Virus record (IMG/VR): IMGVR_UViG_3300022187_000245
Location: 1-23,585 of that record
DNA length: 23,585 nt
Strand: one strand, 5' to 3'
Source: a virus
Both the position numbers and the translations under genes were made by a program. Below are positions 12,790-21,348 of the stretch, piece after piece (positions within the stretch are counted from its first letter, which is position 1; every line of letters starts with the position of its first letter). The notes under the pieces are model-generated. The model was not told the DNA's origin. It saw nothing but the letters and a program-made list of their open reading frames with translations, and ran no database searches.

Positions 12790-14855
12790 TAAGATTAGTA
12801 GTGCAAAATCAAGCAACTAATGAGTTGCAAGAGTTAGATACGTTTGGTAATGAGAATATTAACCTAACATTACAAGTAGATGATGTTAGAGATATAGAAA
12901 GTAAGAACGCATCATATTCGAAAGACTTTAACTTACCAGCTACTAAGCGTAACAACAAGTTCTTTGAGCATTACTACAATGTAGATAGATACAAGACTAA
13001 TTTTAACGTATATAAGAATGTTAAAGCATTTTTGTATAGCGATGATGTATTAGTATTAGAGGGTTTTTTAAGGCTTTTAAATGTCGTAGATAAAGATACA
13101 GAAGTTACATACAATGTAGTGTTGTTTAATGATGTAGCTAATATTATAGAAACCCTTGCAGATGCTACTATAAACGATTTAGACTTTACAGATATAGACC
13201 ACGAACTAACACCATTAAATATTATATTAAGTTGGGCAGGATTAACTGCATTAAGTGCTGGTGGTACTACTGATAAGGTTTTCTATCCATTAATAAATGA
13301 TGGGCAAATATATGTAGATGCTGAAAATTTATATATGCGTAGCTATCAAGACAACTATATACTAAACATAAGCCTTAAATATATTATAGATAAGATATTT
13401 GATTATGCTGGATTTAGCTATGATAGTGGTTTCTTTGAAACTGACTATTTTAAAGATATATTCTTTGACATAGGTAGGCACGATAATAGCAGCGATTTTA
13501 CTGATAGTACAATTACTGCAACAATCGGTAGTGGTACAGATAGTGTAGGTGTAAACAATGGTACTAATATAGGTTCTAGTATAGAGGGTGCAACAGTTAT
13601 AGACTTTGTAAACGAAAGTGGCGATACTGATGGTAACTTTAATCACGATACAAGTGTATTTACTGCACCTTATGATTGTTACTTAAACATAGAATACACA
13701 GTAAAGATATATAACGAAAATGATTTTCAATATGGTATATTGAGATTATATGCTAATGATGAAAATTTAGGGCAACACTTTATAAATGAAGCCATAGCAC
13801 TTGGTAACCCAACAGTAGAAACAAAGACTTTTACAGGTAGTGTATTTGTAGCCAATGGTGATACAGTTACTTTACAATGGGTAGCACCTTTAGCAGAGTT
13901 AATGGTAGCTAATGCAGATGCTAGTTTAACATTGAACATATTAGATGTATCTACTAGCAGCAAGATAAAAGCCAATAGAGGTGATATTAAGTTAGCTGAT
14001 ATACTGAAAGATGTAGTTACTGCATTTAATCTGACTTTAGAAAGTAAACAAAACAATTTACTAAAGATAGAGCCTTACTATAACTTCACTACTAACAATG
14101 TATTAGATTGGACAAAGAAAATAAACGCTAACGAGTTTGTAATAGAGCCTATCGAGATACCTAAGCGCATAGAGTTTAAACACGCAGAAGATAGCGATGA
14201 CTATTACCACGAGAGATATAAGAACGCACACAATACAGAGTATGGTAGTCAAGTATTAGAGTTTGATGTGGATAGTGATGAGGTAAATACAATAGAGTTA
14301 AGTGTATTTGCAGCACCTTTTACTAAACAACTAGACAATAGCAATATAAATTTACAACACATAGCTACCGATAATGGTGAAGAACTAGAAGCCTTTGACA
14401 ATGCACCTAGATTAATATTTAAAAATCCTCTTGGCTATGATATAGATTTAGTAGTGCAAGATGATACAGGCGAAATTTTTGGTGCTGGTTATCAATTTAT
14501 AAATAATGGTACACAATATTTTGGTAGTGCTGACAACAACCCACCATTACCACAAGTAGCATCAAACTCGTATTCTTTATTGTTTGGCTTTACCAATCCT
14601 ATATATACACCAACACTAGGAAATATACCTACTAGGACTTTATATAATTTCTTTTGGTCTGATTATATAGATGAGAAGTTTAATGTTACTGATGGTCTAA
14701 TATTAAAAGCAGAATTTAACCTAAAGCCAACAGATATTTATAATTTTAGCTTTGGTGATTTAGTAAAAGTCAAAGACCAGCATTATCGAGTGAACAAGAT
14801 AGAGTATAATACAGATAGGAATAATTTAGCAAAAGTAGAATTACTTAGAATATGA
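12786..14855 (+). CDS. Large distal tail / baseplate protein
   Basis: 689 residues, one of the largest in the window. The N-terminal segment 'ELDTFGNENINLTLQVDDVR' and 'ASYSKDFNLPATKRNNKFFE' (about 15-62) is a pattern of tail-hub proteins in Bacteroidota phages (D-V-R-D-I-x-S-K-N-(A/S)-S-(Y/F)-S-K). The rest is beta-rich, with a jelly-roll-like region (about 240-390, 'NEDGLxx..' style Gly/Thr repeats) and a C-terminal 'FNLKPTDIYNFSFGDLVKVK' and 'HYRVNKIEYN' segment, typical of a receptor-facing hub. The stop is adjacent to the start of the next gene (ATGA at 14852-14855). The hub role is inferred. Confidence 0.6.
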   Translation: MIRLVVQNQATNELQELDTFGNENINLTLQVDDVRDIESKNASYSKDFNLPATKRNNKFFEHYYNVDRYKTNFNVYKNVKAFLYSDDVLVLEGFLRLLNVVDKDTEVTYNVVLFNDVANIIETLADATINDLDFTDIDHELTPLNIILSWAGLTALSAGGTTDKVFYPLINDGQIYVDAENLYMRSYQDNYILNISLKYIIDKIFDYAGFSYDSGFFETDYFKDIFFDIGRHDNSSDFTDSTITATIGSGTDSVGVNNGTNIGSSIEGATVIDFVNESGDTDGNFNHDTSVFTAPYDCYLNIEYTVKIYNENDFQYGILRLYANDENLGQHFINEAIALGNPTVETKTFTGSVFVANGDTVTLQWVAPLAELMVANADASLTLNILDVSTSSKIKANRGDIKLADILKDVVTAFNLTLESKQNNLLKIEPYYNFTTNNVLDWTKKINANEFVIEPIEIPKRIEFKHAEDSDDYYHERYKNAHNTEYGSQVLEFDVDSDEVNTIELSVFAAPFTKQLDNSNINLQHIATDNGEELEAFDNAPRLIFKNPLGYDIDLVVQDDTGEIFGAGYQFINNGTQYFGSADNNPPLPQVASNSYSLLFGFTNPIYTPTLGNIPTRTLYNFFWSDYIDEKFNVTDGLILKAEFNLKPTDIYNFSFGDLVKVKDQHYRVNKIEYNTDRNNLAKVELLRI

Positions 14856-15619
14856 GAAAAATAAGTAGCATAGATAAGAATGGTAAAGTATTATTTGTAG
14901 ATGACAAAGGTACAGGTACTACTGATGGTTCAGAGCAAGATTGTTTAGGCTATGGCTTCAAGTTTCGTAATAGTGTATGTTATTGCTACGACACTACTAC
15001 TAAGCCTGATAGCGATAAGAATAAAGCTAAAGGCAATATACTTAAAGGCGATGGTAACTTTGCAATAGGTATAGGTAATAAAATTACAAGTGGTATTAAC
15101 AATGTAGCATTAGGCTTTAGAAACCTAATACAAAAGAACGCTGATAATGCAACTGCAATAGGTAAGAACGCATACGCAGAGAACTTTGCAGAATTATCAT
15201 ATAGTGCATCTAAGATAGCTAATAGAGCAAAATTTAGTTTTTATCAATTTGATGCAACAACAACTGATGATGTAGAAACAGAAATATATTTAGGTGGACA
15301 TAGTGGCGCAAGATTATATATTAATACAGATTATGAAAGTGGCTTTGCTATTGATTATACAGCAGTAGCGTTAAATACAGCAAGTAATGAAGTTTGGACA
15401 AATTATGGACACGCTACATATAAATATGTTAATAATACATTAACAGAAGTAGGACATCAAAAAAGCACAACAATTAGAGATAGTGCATTAGATTATGATA
15501 TTAATTTTTCTGCACATACACACGATGCAGACCACATATCAGTAGATGTAACAGGCGAAAGTGGACACACTGCATATTGGACAGTAATATTAAGAGTAAC
15601 AGAAGTAAGATATGGATAA
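14852..15619 (+). CDS. YadA/TAA head-like fibre protein
   Basis: 255 residues. Residues 66-112 have the repeat of trimeric autotransporter heads: 'GDGNFAIGIGNKITSGINNV', 'ALGFRNLIQKNADNATAIGK', 'NAYAEN'. Each repeat shows the x-A-(I/L)-G-(I/F/K) pattern of the left-handed parallel beta-roll that forms a trimer. The N-terminal part has a cysteine-containing region (CLGYGFKFRNSVCYCYD) and the C-terminal third is a beta-rich domain ending with 'YWTVILRVTEVRYG'. It is likely a fibre or tail-tip protein that contacts the host surface. No signal peptide or membrane anchor is present, as expected for a virion part. Confidence 0.6.
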   Translation: MRKISSIDKNGKVLFVDDKGTGTTDGSEQDCLGYGFKFRNSVCYCYDTTTKPDSDKNKAKGNILKGDGNFAIGIGNKITSGINNVALGFRNLIQKNADNATAIGKNAYAENFAELSYSASKIANRAKFSFYQFDATTTDDVETEIYLGGHSGARLYINTDYESGFAIDYTAVALNTASNEVWTNYGHATYKYVNNTLTEVGHQKSTTIRDSALDYDINFSAHTHDADHISVDVTGESGHTAYWTVILRVTEVRYG

Positions 15620-15764
15620 GGTAATAGAACTAAAACTAATGGGCGATGTTATCGCAGTAGGGTTTAGTGCATTTAAAGATGTACTACCTATGATAACTAA
15701 GTATAAAGATAAAACAGATTTTAACGAGATAATACTAGGAAAATGGCAGATAGGAGTGAAGTAA
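15612..15764 (+). CDS. 50-residue protein overlapping the tape measure start
   Basis: ATG 15612 overlaps the previous stop (8 nt) and the frame runs to TAA 15762-15764, 22 nt into the tape measure gene. The product is neutral and partly hydrophobic ('KLMGDVIAVGFSAFKDVLPM'). It fills an otherwise empty 120-nt gap. A small ORF between fibre and tape measure could be a tail chaperone or connector, but no similarity is visible, so function is unknown. Confidence 0.45.
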   Translation: MDKVIELKLMGDVIAVGFSAFKDVLPMITKYKDKTDFNEIILGKWQIGVK

Positions 15765-17437
15765 TAATGGAACTAAAAGCCGATGTTGGCGATGCTAAGA
15801 AAAACTTAGAGCAAGTCAAATCATCGGTACAAGACATAGGTGAAGCAAGTAAGACTACTGCAAAAGCCACAACAGGTATTAGAGATGGTATTAAGGGTGT
15901 AGGAGTAGCATTAAAGGCTGCTGGTATTGGTTTAGCACTTAAAGCATTTGAGATGCTTAGTGAAATCTTTATGAAGAACCAAAAGACTGCTGACTTCTTT
16001 AATACTGCATTTGAGGCTACAAGTATAGCTATCAATGACTTTGTAAACTTTGTATTCAATAACTTTGGTAAGGTTGCAGACTTCTTTAAAGACGTTTTTG
16101 AGAACCCTGTTGAGAATTTGAAGTCATTGGGTAATGCAATTAAAGATAATTTAATAGAACGCTTTAATAGTGCAATAGAGGTAGCTGGTTTACTTGCCAA
16201 CACTATTAGTTTGTTAGTTGCAGGTAAATTTAAGGAAGCTGGTGTAACCATTAAGGAAGCTGGTAAAGAAATGGTCGATGTAGTTACAGGTGTTGATGAT
16301 AGCACTACTAAGATAGCAGAAACATTTAACGAGGTAACGGAAGCAGTAGTAGATTATACTAAAGAAACTATAAATAGTGCTAAGGCTAATGTAGCACTAC
16401 AAAAACAAGCCGAACTATCACAAGTTAAGATACAAGGTCTTATAGAGAGTTATGATAGACAAGCAGAGAAGTTAAGGCAAGTAAGAGATGATGAAAACCA
16501 AACTTTTGAAGATAGAATAAAGGCTAATGAAGAACTTGGTGTAATATTAGAAGAACAAGCAAAACAGATGTTAGCTTTGCAACAAATACAAGTTAAGGCT
16601 GCACAAATTGAATACGATAAATTACAAAATCAAGAAAACTTAATAGCACTTACAGAAGCACAAAACGAGTTACTAGCTATTGAAGCACAAATAACAGGCT
16701 TTCAATCAGAACAACTTACTAATCAAGTATCTTTACAAAGAGAGTTACAAGATGTAAAGAAGGAATTAGCATTAGAGGGTGTAAGCGAAAGAGAAAGAGA
16801 GTTAATAGAAGTAGAGCAACAGTATGATGAACTATTTAGATTAGCCGAAAAAAGTGGTACTGATATTACTGCATTAGAAGAACAGAAAGCTAAAGCCATT
16901 AATGAGATACGCAGACAACAAGCTATGGCAGACTTAGATACTGCTAACGCTAGTTTAGAGAATATAAAACAAATAATGGGCGAAGAAACTAATGCTGGTA
17001 AAGCAGCAGCAGTAGCACAAGCAACAATAAACACTTATCAAGGTGTATCAGAAGCTATTGCAAGTAGTCCACCACCATTAAACTTTGTATTAGCTGCTAC
17101 AACACTTGCTGCTGGTTTGCAAAACATAAATAAGATACTATCAGTACAAGAGCCACAATTTGCACAAGGTGGTTTAGTAGGTGGTTATGGTACAGGAACG
17201 AGTGATAGTGTTAGTGCAAGACTATCTAAGGGCGAAAGTGTAATAAATGCACGTAGTACAAGAATGTTTAAACCACTTCTAAGCGCAATTAACGAAGCTG
17301 GTGGTGGTAGGTCATTCGCAAGTGGCGAGGGTGTAGGAGGTACGACTATGGGAGTTGTAAAAGCCTTTGTAGTAGCTGATGATATGACTAAGCAACAAGA
17401 TAAATTAAGTAAAATAAGAAGAAAAGCAACAATTTAA
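15743..17437 (+). CDS. Tape measure protein
   Basis: 564 residues. Residues 1-45 are a charged helix; 45-65 and 145-165 are hydrophobic; a long coiled-coil region spans about 205-400 ('QAELSQVKIQGLIESYDRQA', many Glu, Gln, Lys and Ala). Near the C-terminus, 'GKAAAVAQATINTYQGVSEA' and 'FVLAATTLAAGLQNINKILS' precede a Gly-rich segment at 475-500 ('FAQGGLVGGYGTGTSDSVSA') and 'RLSKGESVINARSTRMFKPL'. This arrangement is typical of siphovirus tape measure proteins. The length implies a fairly short tail of about 85 nm using 1.5 A per residue. It overlaps the small upstream gene. Confidence 0.85.
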   Translation: MADRSEVIMELKADVGDAKKNLEQVKSSVQDIGEASKTTAKATTGIRDGIKGVGVALKAAGIGLALKAFEMLSEIFMKNQKTADFFNTAFEATSIAINDFVNFVFNNFGKVADFFKDVFENPVENLKSLGNAIKDNLIERFNSAIEVAGLLANTISLLVAGKFKEAGVTIKEAGKEMVDVVTGVDDSTTKIAETFNEVTEAVVDYTKETINSAKANVALQKQAELSQVKIQGLIESYDRQAEKLRQVRDDENQTFEDRIKANEELGVILEEQAKQMLALQQIQVKAAQIEYDKLQNQENLIALTEAQNELLAIEAQITGFQSEQLTNQVSLQRELQDVKKELALEGVSERERELIEVEQQYDELFRLAEKSGTDITALEEQKAKAINEIRRQQAMADLDTANASLENIKQIMGEETNAGKAAAVAQATINTYQGVSEAIASSPPPLNFVLAATTLAAGLQNINKILSVQEPQFAQGGLVGGYGTGTSDSVSARLSKGESVINARSTRMFKPLLSAINEAGGGRSFASGEGVGGTTMGVVKAFVVADDMTKQQDKLSKIRRKATI

Positions 17438-17447
17438 AAATAAGATT

Positions 17448-18719
17448 ATGCCTTGTAAAGAATGTGATAACGGAAAGTATAAATGGGGTGATGGTGAATG
17501 TAAATACGACACCCTACAAGAGTGCGAGAAAGCACACGATACTTATGACATCGTAGAACTGATTGTAGATGAGAATAACGAAGAACTAGCAATAGATGCT
17601 ATATCTTTGGTAACAAGTCCAGCAATAGAAACTGACTTTGTATATTTTAACGACATAGAGAGCAACTTAACACTTGCTAAGGTAAACGAAGAAGAAAGAC
17701 TGCTAGTAAGTCCAGCACTTATACCTTACAAACAGATATACAGGTACGATGCTAACAAAGATAGAAACTACTATGTGTATTTTACTGCTGATACAGTACG
17801 TAAGGCTGCTGAAGCGTATATGAAGCACCAAAACACTAACAATGCGACCTTACAACACGAAGAAAAGGTTACAGGAGTGCATACAGTAGAGAGTTGGATA
17901 GTAGAAGATAGCAAAAACGATAAGAGTAACTTATATGGCTATGAATTGCCAAAGGGTACTTGGTTTGTATCTATGCGAGTAAACAACGATGAGGTTTGGG
18001 AACGTATCAAGAGTGGCGAGTTGAAAGGTTTAAGTATAGAGGGTTACTTTGTCGATAAGATGGAAACACTAGCTAAGACTGATAAGAAAAAGAAAAAGAA
18101 AAAGAAGTACGCACAAGTAGGCGAGATAGATGGCTTCCCTGTATTTGACAATATAGAAGATGCAGTTGAGGTTGCTAAAGAGTTAGGTTGCGAGGGTTAC
18201 CACGAACACGAATTAGAGGGTAATACAGTATATATGCCTTGTTCTGACCACGAGATACTAGACACACTAGCAACTATCTTAGAAGAAGATTGTGGGTGTT
18301 TTGATACTGACTTAATTACACCTAATCCTTGTCAAGAGGGGTACGAGCCAATAGGACATAAGATAAAAGATGGTCGTAAAGTACCTAACTGCGTACCTAT
18401 TGAAGCAGAAGTAGAATTAGAAAGTTATACTGACTATCCTAAAGGTGCTACTAGCAACGCTAAGAGAGCAATAGAGTGGAAAGAAGAAAATGGTAGTGAC
18501 TGTGGTACACAAGTAGGCTGGACAAGAGCAAGACAACTAGCAGATAGAAAGCCTATAAGCAGAGATACCATAGCACGTATGGCAAGTTTTAAAAGACACG
18601 AACAACATAAAGATGTACCCTATTCAGAGGGTTGTGGTGGTTTGATGTACGATGCTTGGGGAGGCGATAGTGGTATTAATTGGGCTATAAGAAAATTAGA
18701 TAAAATAGACACAAAATAA
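17448..18719 (+). CDS. XkdF-type prohead protease with extra domains
   Basis: 423 residues. The N-terminus is Cys-rich ('MPCKECDNGKYKWGDGECKY'). The protease part (about 35-205) follows the XkdF pattern: 'NNATLQHEEKVTGVHTVESW' with a His at 137, and 'GLSIEGYF' with a likely nucleophile Ser196. A run of eight Lys (213-220) links to 'DAVEVAKELGCEGYHEHELE' and 'NTVYMPCSDHE', then 'GYEPIGHKIKDGRKVPNCVP' (about 298-317). A C-terminal domain follows: 'YPKGATSNAKRAIEWKEENG' to 'WGGDSGINWAIRKLDKI'. Such fused modules occur in Bacteroidota and T4-like head proteases. It should cleave scaffold and capsid during head maturation. The non-protease modules have no established role. Confidence 0.75.
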   Translation: MPCKECDNGKYKWGDGECKYDTLQECEKAHDTYDIVELIVDENNEELAIDAISLVTSPAIETDFVYFNDIESNLTLAKVNEEERLLVSPALIPYKQIYRYDANKDRNYYVYFTADTVRKAAEAYMKHQNTNNATLQHEEKVTGVHTVESWIVEDSKNDKSNLYGYELPKGTWFVSMRVNNDEVWERIKSGELKGLSIEGYFVDKMETLAKTDKKKKKKKKYAQVGEIDGFPVFDNIEDAVEVAKELGCEGYHEHELEGNTVYMPCSDHEILDTLATILEEDCGCFDTDLITPNPCQEGYEPIGHKIKDGRKVPNCVPIEAEVELESYTDYPKGATSNAKRAIEWKEENGSDCGTQVGWTRARQLADRKPISRDTIARMASFKRHEQHKDVPYSEGCGGLMYDAWGGDSGINWAIRKLDKIDTK

Positions 18720-18734
18720 AACAAAACAAACTTA

Positions 18735-18749
18735 TTTATATTTTATATT
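18735..18749 (+). promoter_or_regulatory. Repeated AT-rich leader, copy 2 (before the helical protein gene)
   Basis: TTTATATTTTATATT immediately before ATGG, one base different from copy 1 and identical to copy 3. Its 24-nt context also matches copy 3 at 19 of 24 positions. No TTTG element is found 19-21 bp upstream here. It begins the head structural block that includes the scaffold and capsid genes. Confidence 0.55.
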
Positions 18750-19106
18750 ATGGAGAATAAATTTTACAACGAACTTAGTAAGTTTAAGAAAGCTGAAAAA
18801 GTTGAGTTGGCTAGTATAGCAGATTTTGACAAAATGTTTAAAGAAGCACAAAAAGCTAGTGCGATTGCTGAAAACAATGGTTTAGGTAAATTAAGAAAAA
18901 TTGTACTAGAAGTAGATAACGATTTTTTAAAACTATTAAGAGTATCTAGTGAAGCTATTGATGTTGCTAAAAAAATAGAAAAACAAGCTAAAGAACTAGG
19001 TATAGATTTAGGTAATGAAATTAGTGGTAAGGTAAATGTTTTAAAAGGTTACGAAAATACTGCTGAATATTGGATAAAAGAACTTAACGCTGGACAATAC
19101 AGATAA
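18750..19106 (+). CDS. Helical coiled-coil structural protein, copy A of a related pair
   Basis: 118 residues, highly charged and helical. It contains 'KKAEKVELASIADFDKMFKE', later 'VSSEAIDVAKKIEKQAKELG', and a 'VLKGYENTAEYWIKEL' end. It shares 'KAEKVELA' and an 'AKE(L/I)G(I/L)' motif with the protein at 21768, at similar relative positions. Between the protease and scaffold genes, it is most likely a head-assembly or minor head protein of a family seen in Bacteroidota phages. The start is ATG 18750 after the repeated leader. Confidence 0.6.
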   Translation: MENKFYNELSKFKKAEKVELASIADFDKMFKEAQKASAIAENNGLGKLRKIVLEVDNDFLKLLRVSSEAIDVAKKIEKQAKELGIDLGNEISGKVNVLKGYENTAEYWIKELNAGQYR

Positions 19107-19121
19107 TATAATTAAATAACT

Positions 19122-19763
19122 ATGGATTTAAAAGAACGTATAAAAGTTGCTTTAGGTATAGATACCGAAGAACAAGAAGTAAAATTAGCTTACGAAGCCA
19201 AATTAGCAGATGGTACTATCGTAGTATCAGAAGCAGATGAGTTAGCAGAGGGTGTAGTACTTAACATCTTATCAGAAGATGGTGAGCAAACTCCAATGCC
19301 ACAAGGTACTTACTCTTTAGAAGATGGTACAGAGTTCTCTACTGATGAGAATGGTGTAGTATTAGAGGTATCTGCTAAAGAAGAAGAAGAAGTTGAGCAA
19401 GAAGAAGAAACAGAAGAAGTAGAAATGGAAGAAGAAACTACTACTGATGAAACTATGCTCGAAGAAGTTGGTAACGTAGTAAGAGAATTACTAGAAAATG
19501 TTACTAGCGAACTTAACACAATCAAAGCTGAATTAGATGAGTTAAGAGGTGAGAACTTAGCAAAAGATGAGAATATCGTTGATTTGCAAAACGAAAACCT
19601 TGAGTTATCTAAGCAAGTTGAAGATTTAGGTAGTGAGCCTAGCGCAGAGCCTGTAAAGGCACGAAAGTTTGCTGCTAACACTACTCCTAGAATTGAATTA
19701 AGCAAAGCAGACTATATGAAGTTGTCTGCTCAAGAAAAATATATGTATAACCTTAATAAATAA
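19122..19763 (+). CDS. Scaffold-like capsid assembly protein
   Basis: 213 residues with an extremely acidic Glu-rich middle (about residues 86-115, many consecutive Glu), then a Gln/Glu-rich coiled coil ('ELLENVTSELNTIKAELDEL', 'NLAKDENIVDLQNENLELSK'), and a C-terminal basic/short helical part ('KARKFAANTTPRIELSKADY') that probably binds capsid. This pattern and its position just before the major capsid gene match phage scaffolding proteins. It would be removed by the upstream protease during maturation. Start ATG 19122 has an A-rich leader. Confidence 0.75.
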   Translation: MDLKERIKVALGIDTEEQEVKLAYEAKLADGTIVVSEADELAEGVVLNILSEDGEQTPMPQGTYSLEDGTEFSTDENGVVLEVSAKEEEEVEQEEETEEVEMEEETTTDETMLEEVGNVVRELLENVTSELNTIKAELDELRGENLAKDENIVDLQNENLELSKQVEDLGSEPSAEPVKARKFAANTTPRIELSKADYMKLSAQEKYMYNLNK

Positions 19764-19770
19764 TTAAAAA

Positions 19771-20673
19771 ATGAGTTTTTCAATAACTTCAAACTATTCA
19801 GGTGAACACGCTGGTCAGTATATTGCTGCTGCGTTGAAATCTGCTACATCTCTTGAATACTTAAACGTATTAGAGAATGTAAAAACTAAAAGAAACATCA
19901 CTAAAGTTGCTGGTGCTGATTTAGTAAGAAACGCATCTTGTGATTTTACTGATAGTGGTACACTAACTTTAACAGAAAGAGTATTAGACCCTAAAGAATT
20001 ACAAATCAATGTAGACCTTTGTAAAAAAGACCTACTTGCTGATTGGCAAGCTGCTCAAATGAGAGCTGGTGCGCACAACAGAGATATGTCAGGTGACTTT
20101 ACTGCATTTGTTATGTCTTATCTAAGTGGAACTATTGCTGATGCAGTAGAGAGTTCTATTTGGAGTGGTGCAGATGCTACAACAGGTCAGTTCGAGGGTT
20201 TCTTGACTGCTAGTACAGGTTTATTTGCTGGTGATGCATCAGTAGGTACTGATAGTGCCTCTGCTGCTTATGATGCTAGTAATGTAATTGCTAACATACA
20301 AGGTTTAGTAGCTGCTATTCCAGCACAAGTTTACACTAAAGAAGATTTGTATATCTATATGAACGCTAAAACTTATCGTTTCTATATTTCTGCTATCTCT
20401 GCTTTATCTGCATTCCCTTTCAATCATATGGGTCAATACACTCCTGAATTTGAGGGTGTTAAGATTGCAGTTTGTCAAGGTATGCCTGACAACCAAATGG
20501 TAGCTGCTCAAAAATCTAACTTATTCTTTGGTACAGATTTAATCTCTGACCACTCTGAAATTCGTATGTTAGATATGGCTGACTTAGATGGTTCTGATAA
20601 CATCAGAGTTGTAGCTAAGTTTACAGGTGGAGTTCAGCATGGAATTGGTGCAGACATCGTACACCAATCATAA
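19771..20673 (+). CDS. Major capsid protein (HK97-like)
   Basis: 300 residues directly after the scaffold gene (7-nt gap). The N-terminus contains 'GQYIAAALKSATSLEYLNVL', followed by 'TLTERVLDPKELQINVDLCK', a long helix 'AFVMSYLSGTIADAVESSIW', and a C-terminal sheet 'EGVKIAVCQGMPDNQMVAAQ', 'NLFFGTDLISDHSEIRMLDM', 'VVAKFTGGVQHGIGADIVHQ'. The arrangement (N-arm, spine helix, P- and A-domain strands) is typical of Bacteroidota HK97-fold capsids. Size and position after protease and scaffold support the call. Codon use appears relatively rich in optimal AT codons. Confidence 0.85.
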   Translation: MSFSITSNYSGEHAGQYIAAALKSATSLEYLNVLENVKTKRNITKVAGADLVRNASCDFTDSGTLTLTERVLDPKELQINVDLCKKDLLADWQAAQMRAGAHNRDMSGDFTAFVMSYLSGTIADAVESSIWSGADATTGQFEGFLTASTGLFAGDASVGTDSASAAYDASNVIANIQGLVAAIPAQVYTKEDLYIYMNAKTYRFYISAISALSAFPFNHMGQYTPEFEGVKIAVCQGMPDNQMVAAQKSNLFFGTDLISDHSEIRMLDMADLDGSDNIRVVAKFTGGVQHGIGADIVHQS

Positions 20674-20687
20674 TTAAAATAAGTACA

Positions 20688-20705
20688 GGGGGGTGAAAAC
20701 CCCCC
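20688..20705 (+). terminator. Perfect G6/C6 hairpin after the capsid gene
   Basis: GGGGGG (20688-20693), loop TGAAAA, CCCCCC (20700-20705), 14 nt after the capsid stop. It is a strong stem but is followed only by TTAACTAAT, so it may partially terminate or protect the capsid mRNA 3' end while letting transcription continue to the next gene. It stands out as the most G+C-rich stretch in the region. Confidence 0.65.
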
Positions 20706-20728
20706 TTAACTAATAAAACACAAAGAAT

Positions 20729-21274
20729 ATGGCTTGTGAATTAACAACAGGTAGAGCATTAGATTGTAAAGACATCATCGGTGGTGTAAGAGCAGTTTAT
20801 TTCTGTCAATTAGAAGATGCTACTGTAACTCATAGTGCTGGTTCTGTTTCTGACTTGGATATTACTACGGACTTGTTTAAATACAACGTAGTAAGGGGTA
20901 CTGCTTCATTTACTGAAACAGTAACTGCAAGTGCTGAAAATGGTACGGTATTTTATGAGCCATCAGTAAATGTAAAACTACACAAACTAAGTGTAGCAGA
21001 CCAAAACGAAATTAAATTATTAGCACAAAACAGATTATTAGTATTTGTTGAAACAAATGGTACTAACTCTGCTGGTAAGAGAGTTATCTTTTGCTTAGGT
21101 GTTACTAATGGTATGGAACTTACAACAGGTACTGCTAATAGTGGTGTAGCATTTGGTGATATGAATGGTTACGATTTAACTTTCGTAGGTATGGAAGATA
21201 GTCCAGCTTTAGTAGTTGCAGACTATACTACTACACCTTTCGATAATGCAGATTTTACAGTAACTGTATCGTAA
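20729..21274 (+). CDS. Putative major tail tube protein
   Basis: 181 residues. The start 'MACELTTGRALDCKDIIGGV' (Thr-Gly-Arg...Cys-Lys-Asp...Gly-Gly-(I/V)-(K/R)) is characteristic of a Bacteroidota phage tail tube group. The rest alternates beta strands: 'TASFTETVTASAENGTVFYE', 'PSVNVKLHKLSVADQNEIKL', 'RVIFCLGVTNGMELTTGTAN'. It directly follows the capsid gene and the G6/C6 hairpin and precedes a clear terminator, so it belongs to a highly expressed late unit. The protein at 10404 is the alternative tube candidate. Confidence 0.6.
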   Translation: MACELTTGRALDCKDIIGGVRAVYFCQLEDATVTHSAGSVSDLDITTDLFKYNVVRGTASFTETVTASAENGTVFYEPSVNVKLHKLSVADQNEIKLLAQNRLLVFVETNGTNSAGKRVIFCLGVTNGMELTTGTANSGVAFGDMNGYDLTFVGMEDSPALVVADYTTTPFDNADFTVTVS

Positions 21275-21292
21275 TTATCAATATAATTTAAG

Positions 21293-21322
21293 AAAAAGGT
21301 GGGTTTATCCCACTTTTTTTTT
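21293..21322 (+). terminator. Rho-independent-type terminator
   Basis: AAAAAGGTGGG (21293-21303), loop TTTAT, CCCACTTTTT (from 21309), with the G at 21298 bulged. Nine T residues (21314-21322) follow the stem, the best intrinsic terminator in the window. It ends the unit containing the putative tube protein. The T tract also overlaps a TTTG (21320-21323) that could be a -33 element for the next gene. Confidence 0.8.
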
Positions 21323-21348
21323 GACTAATTGTAAATAAAACATAGTTT

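Noticed and set aside
12947-12956. Third copy of GCGTAACAAC
   Set aside because: Only the 10-base core matches; the flanking blocks of the repeat are absent and it lies in a coding sequence (TKRNNK).
15721-16305. 194-codon reverse-strand ORF
   Set aside because: It is antisense to the tape measure gene, Ser/Leu/Ala-rich, with no motif; it is a shadow of the + strand coding pattern.
18103-18108. Poly-Lys tract in the protease as a slippage site
   Set aside because: The run is made of alternating AAA/AAG codons with no long A homopolymer and no useful alternative frame; it more likely is a linker.
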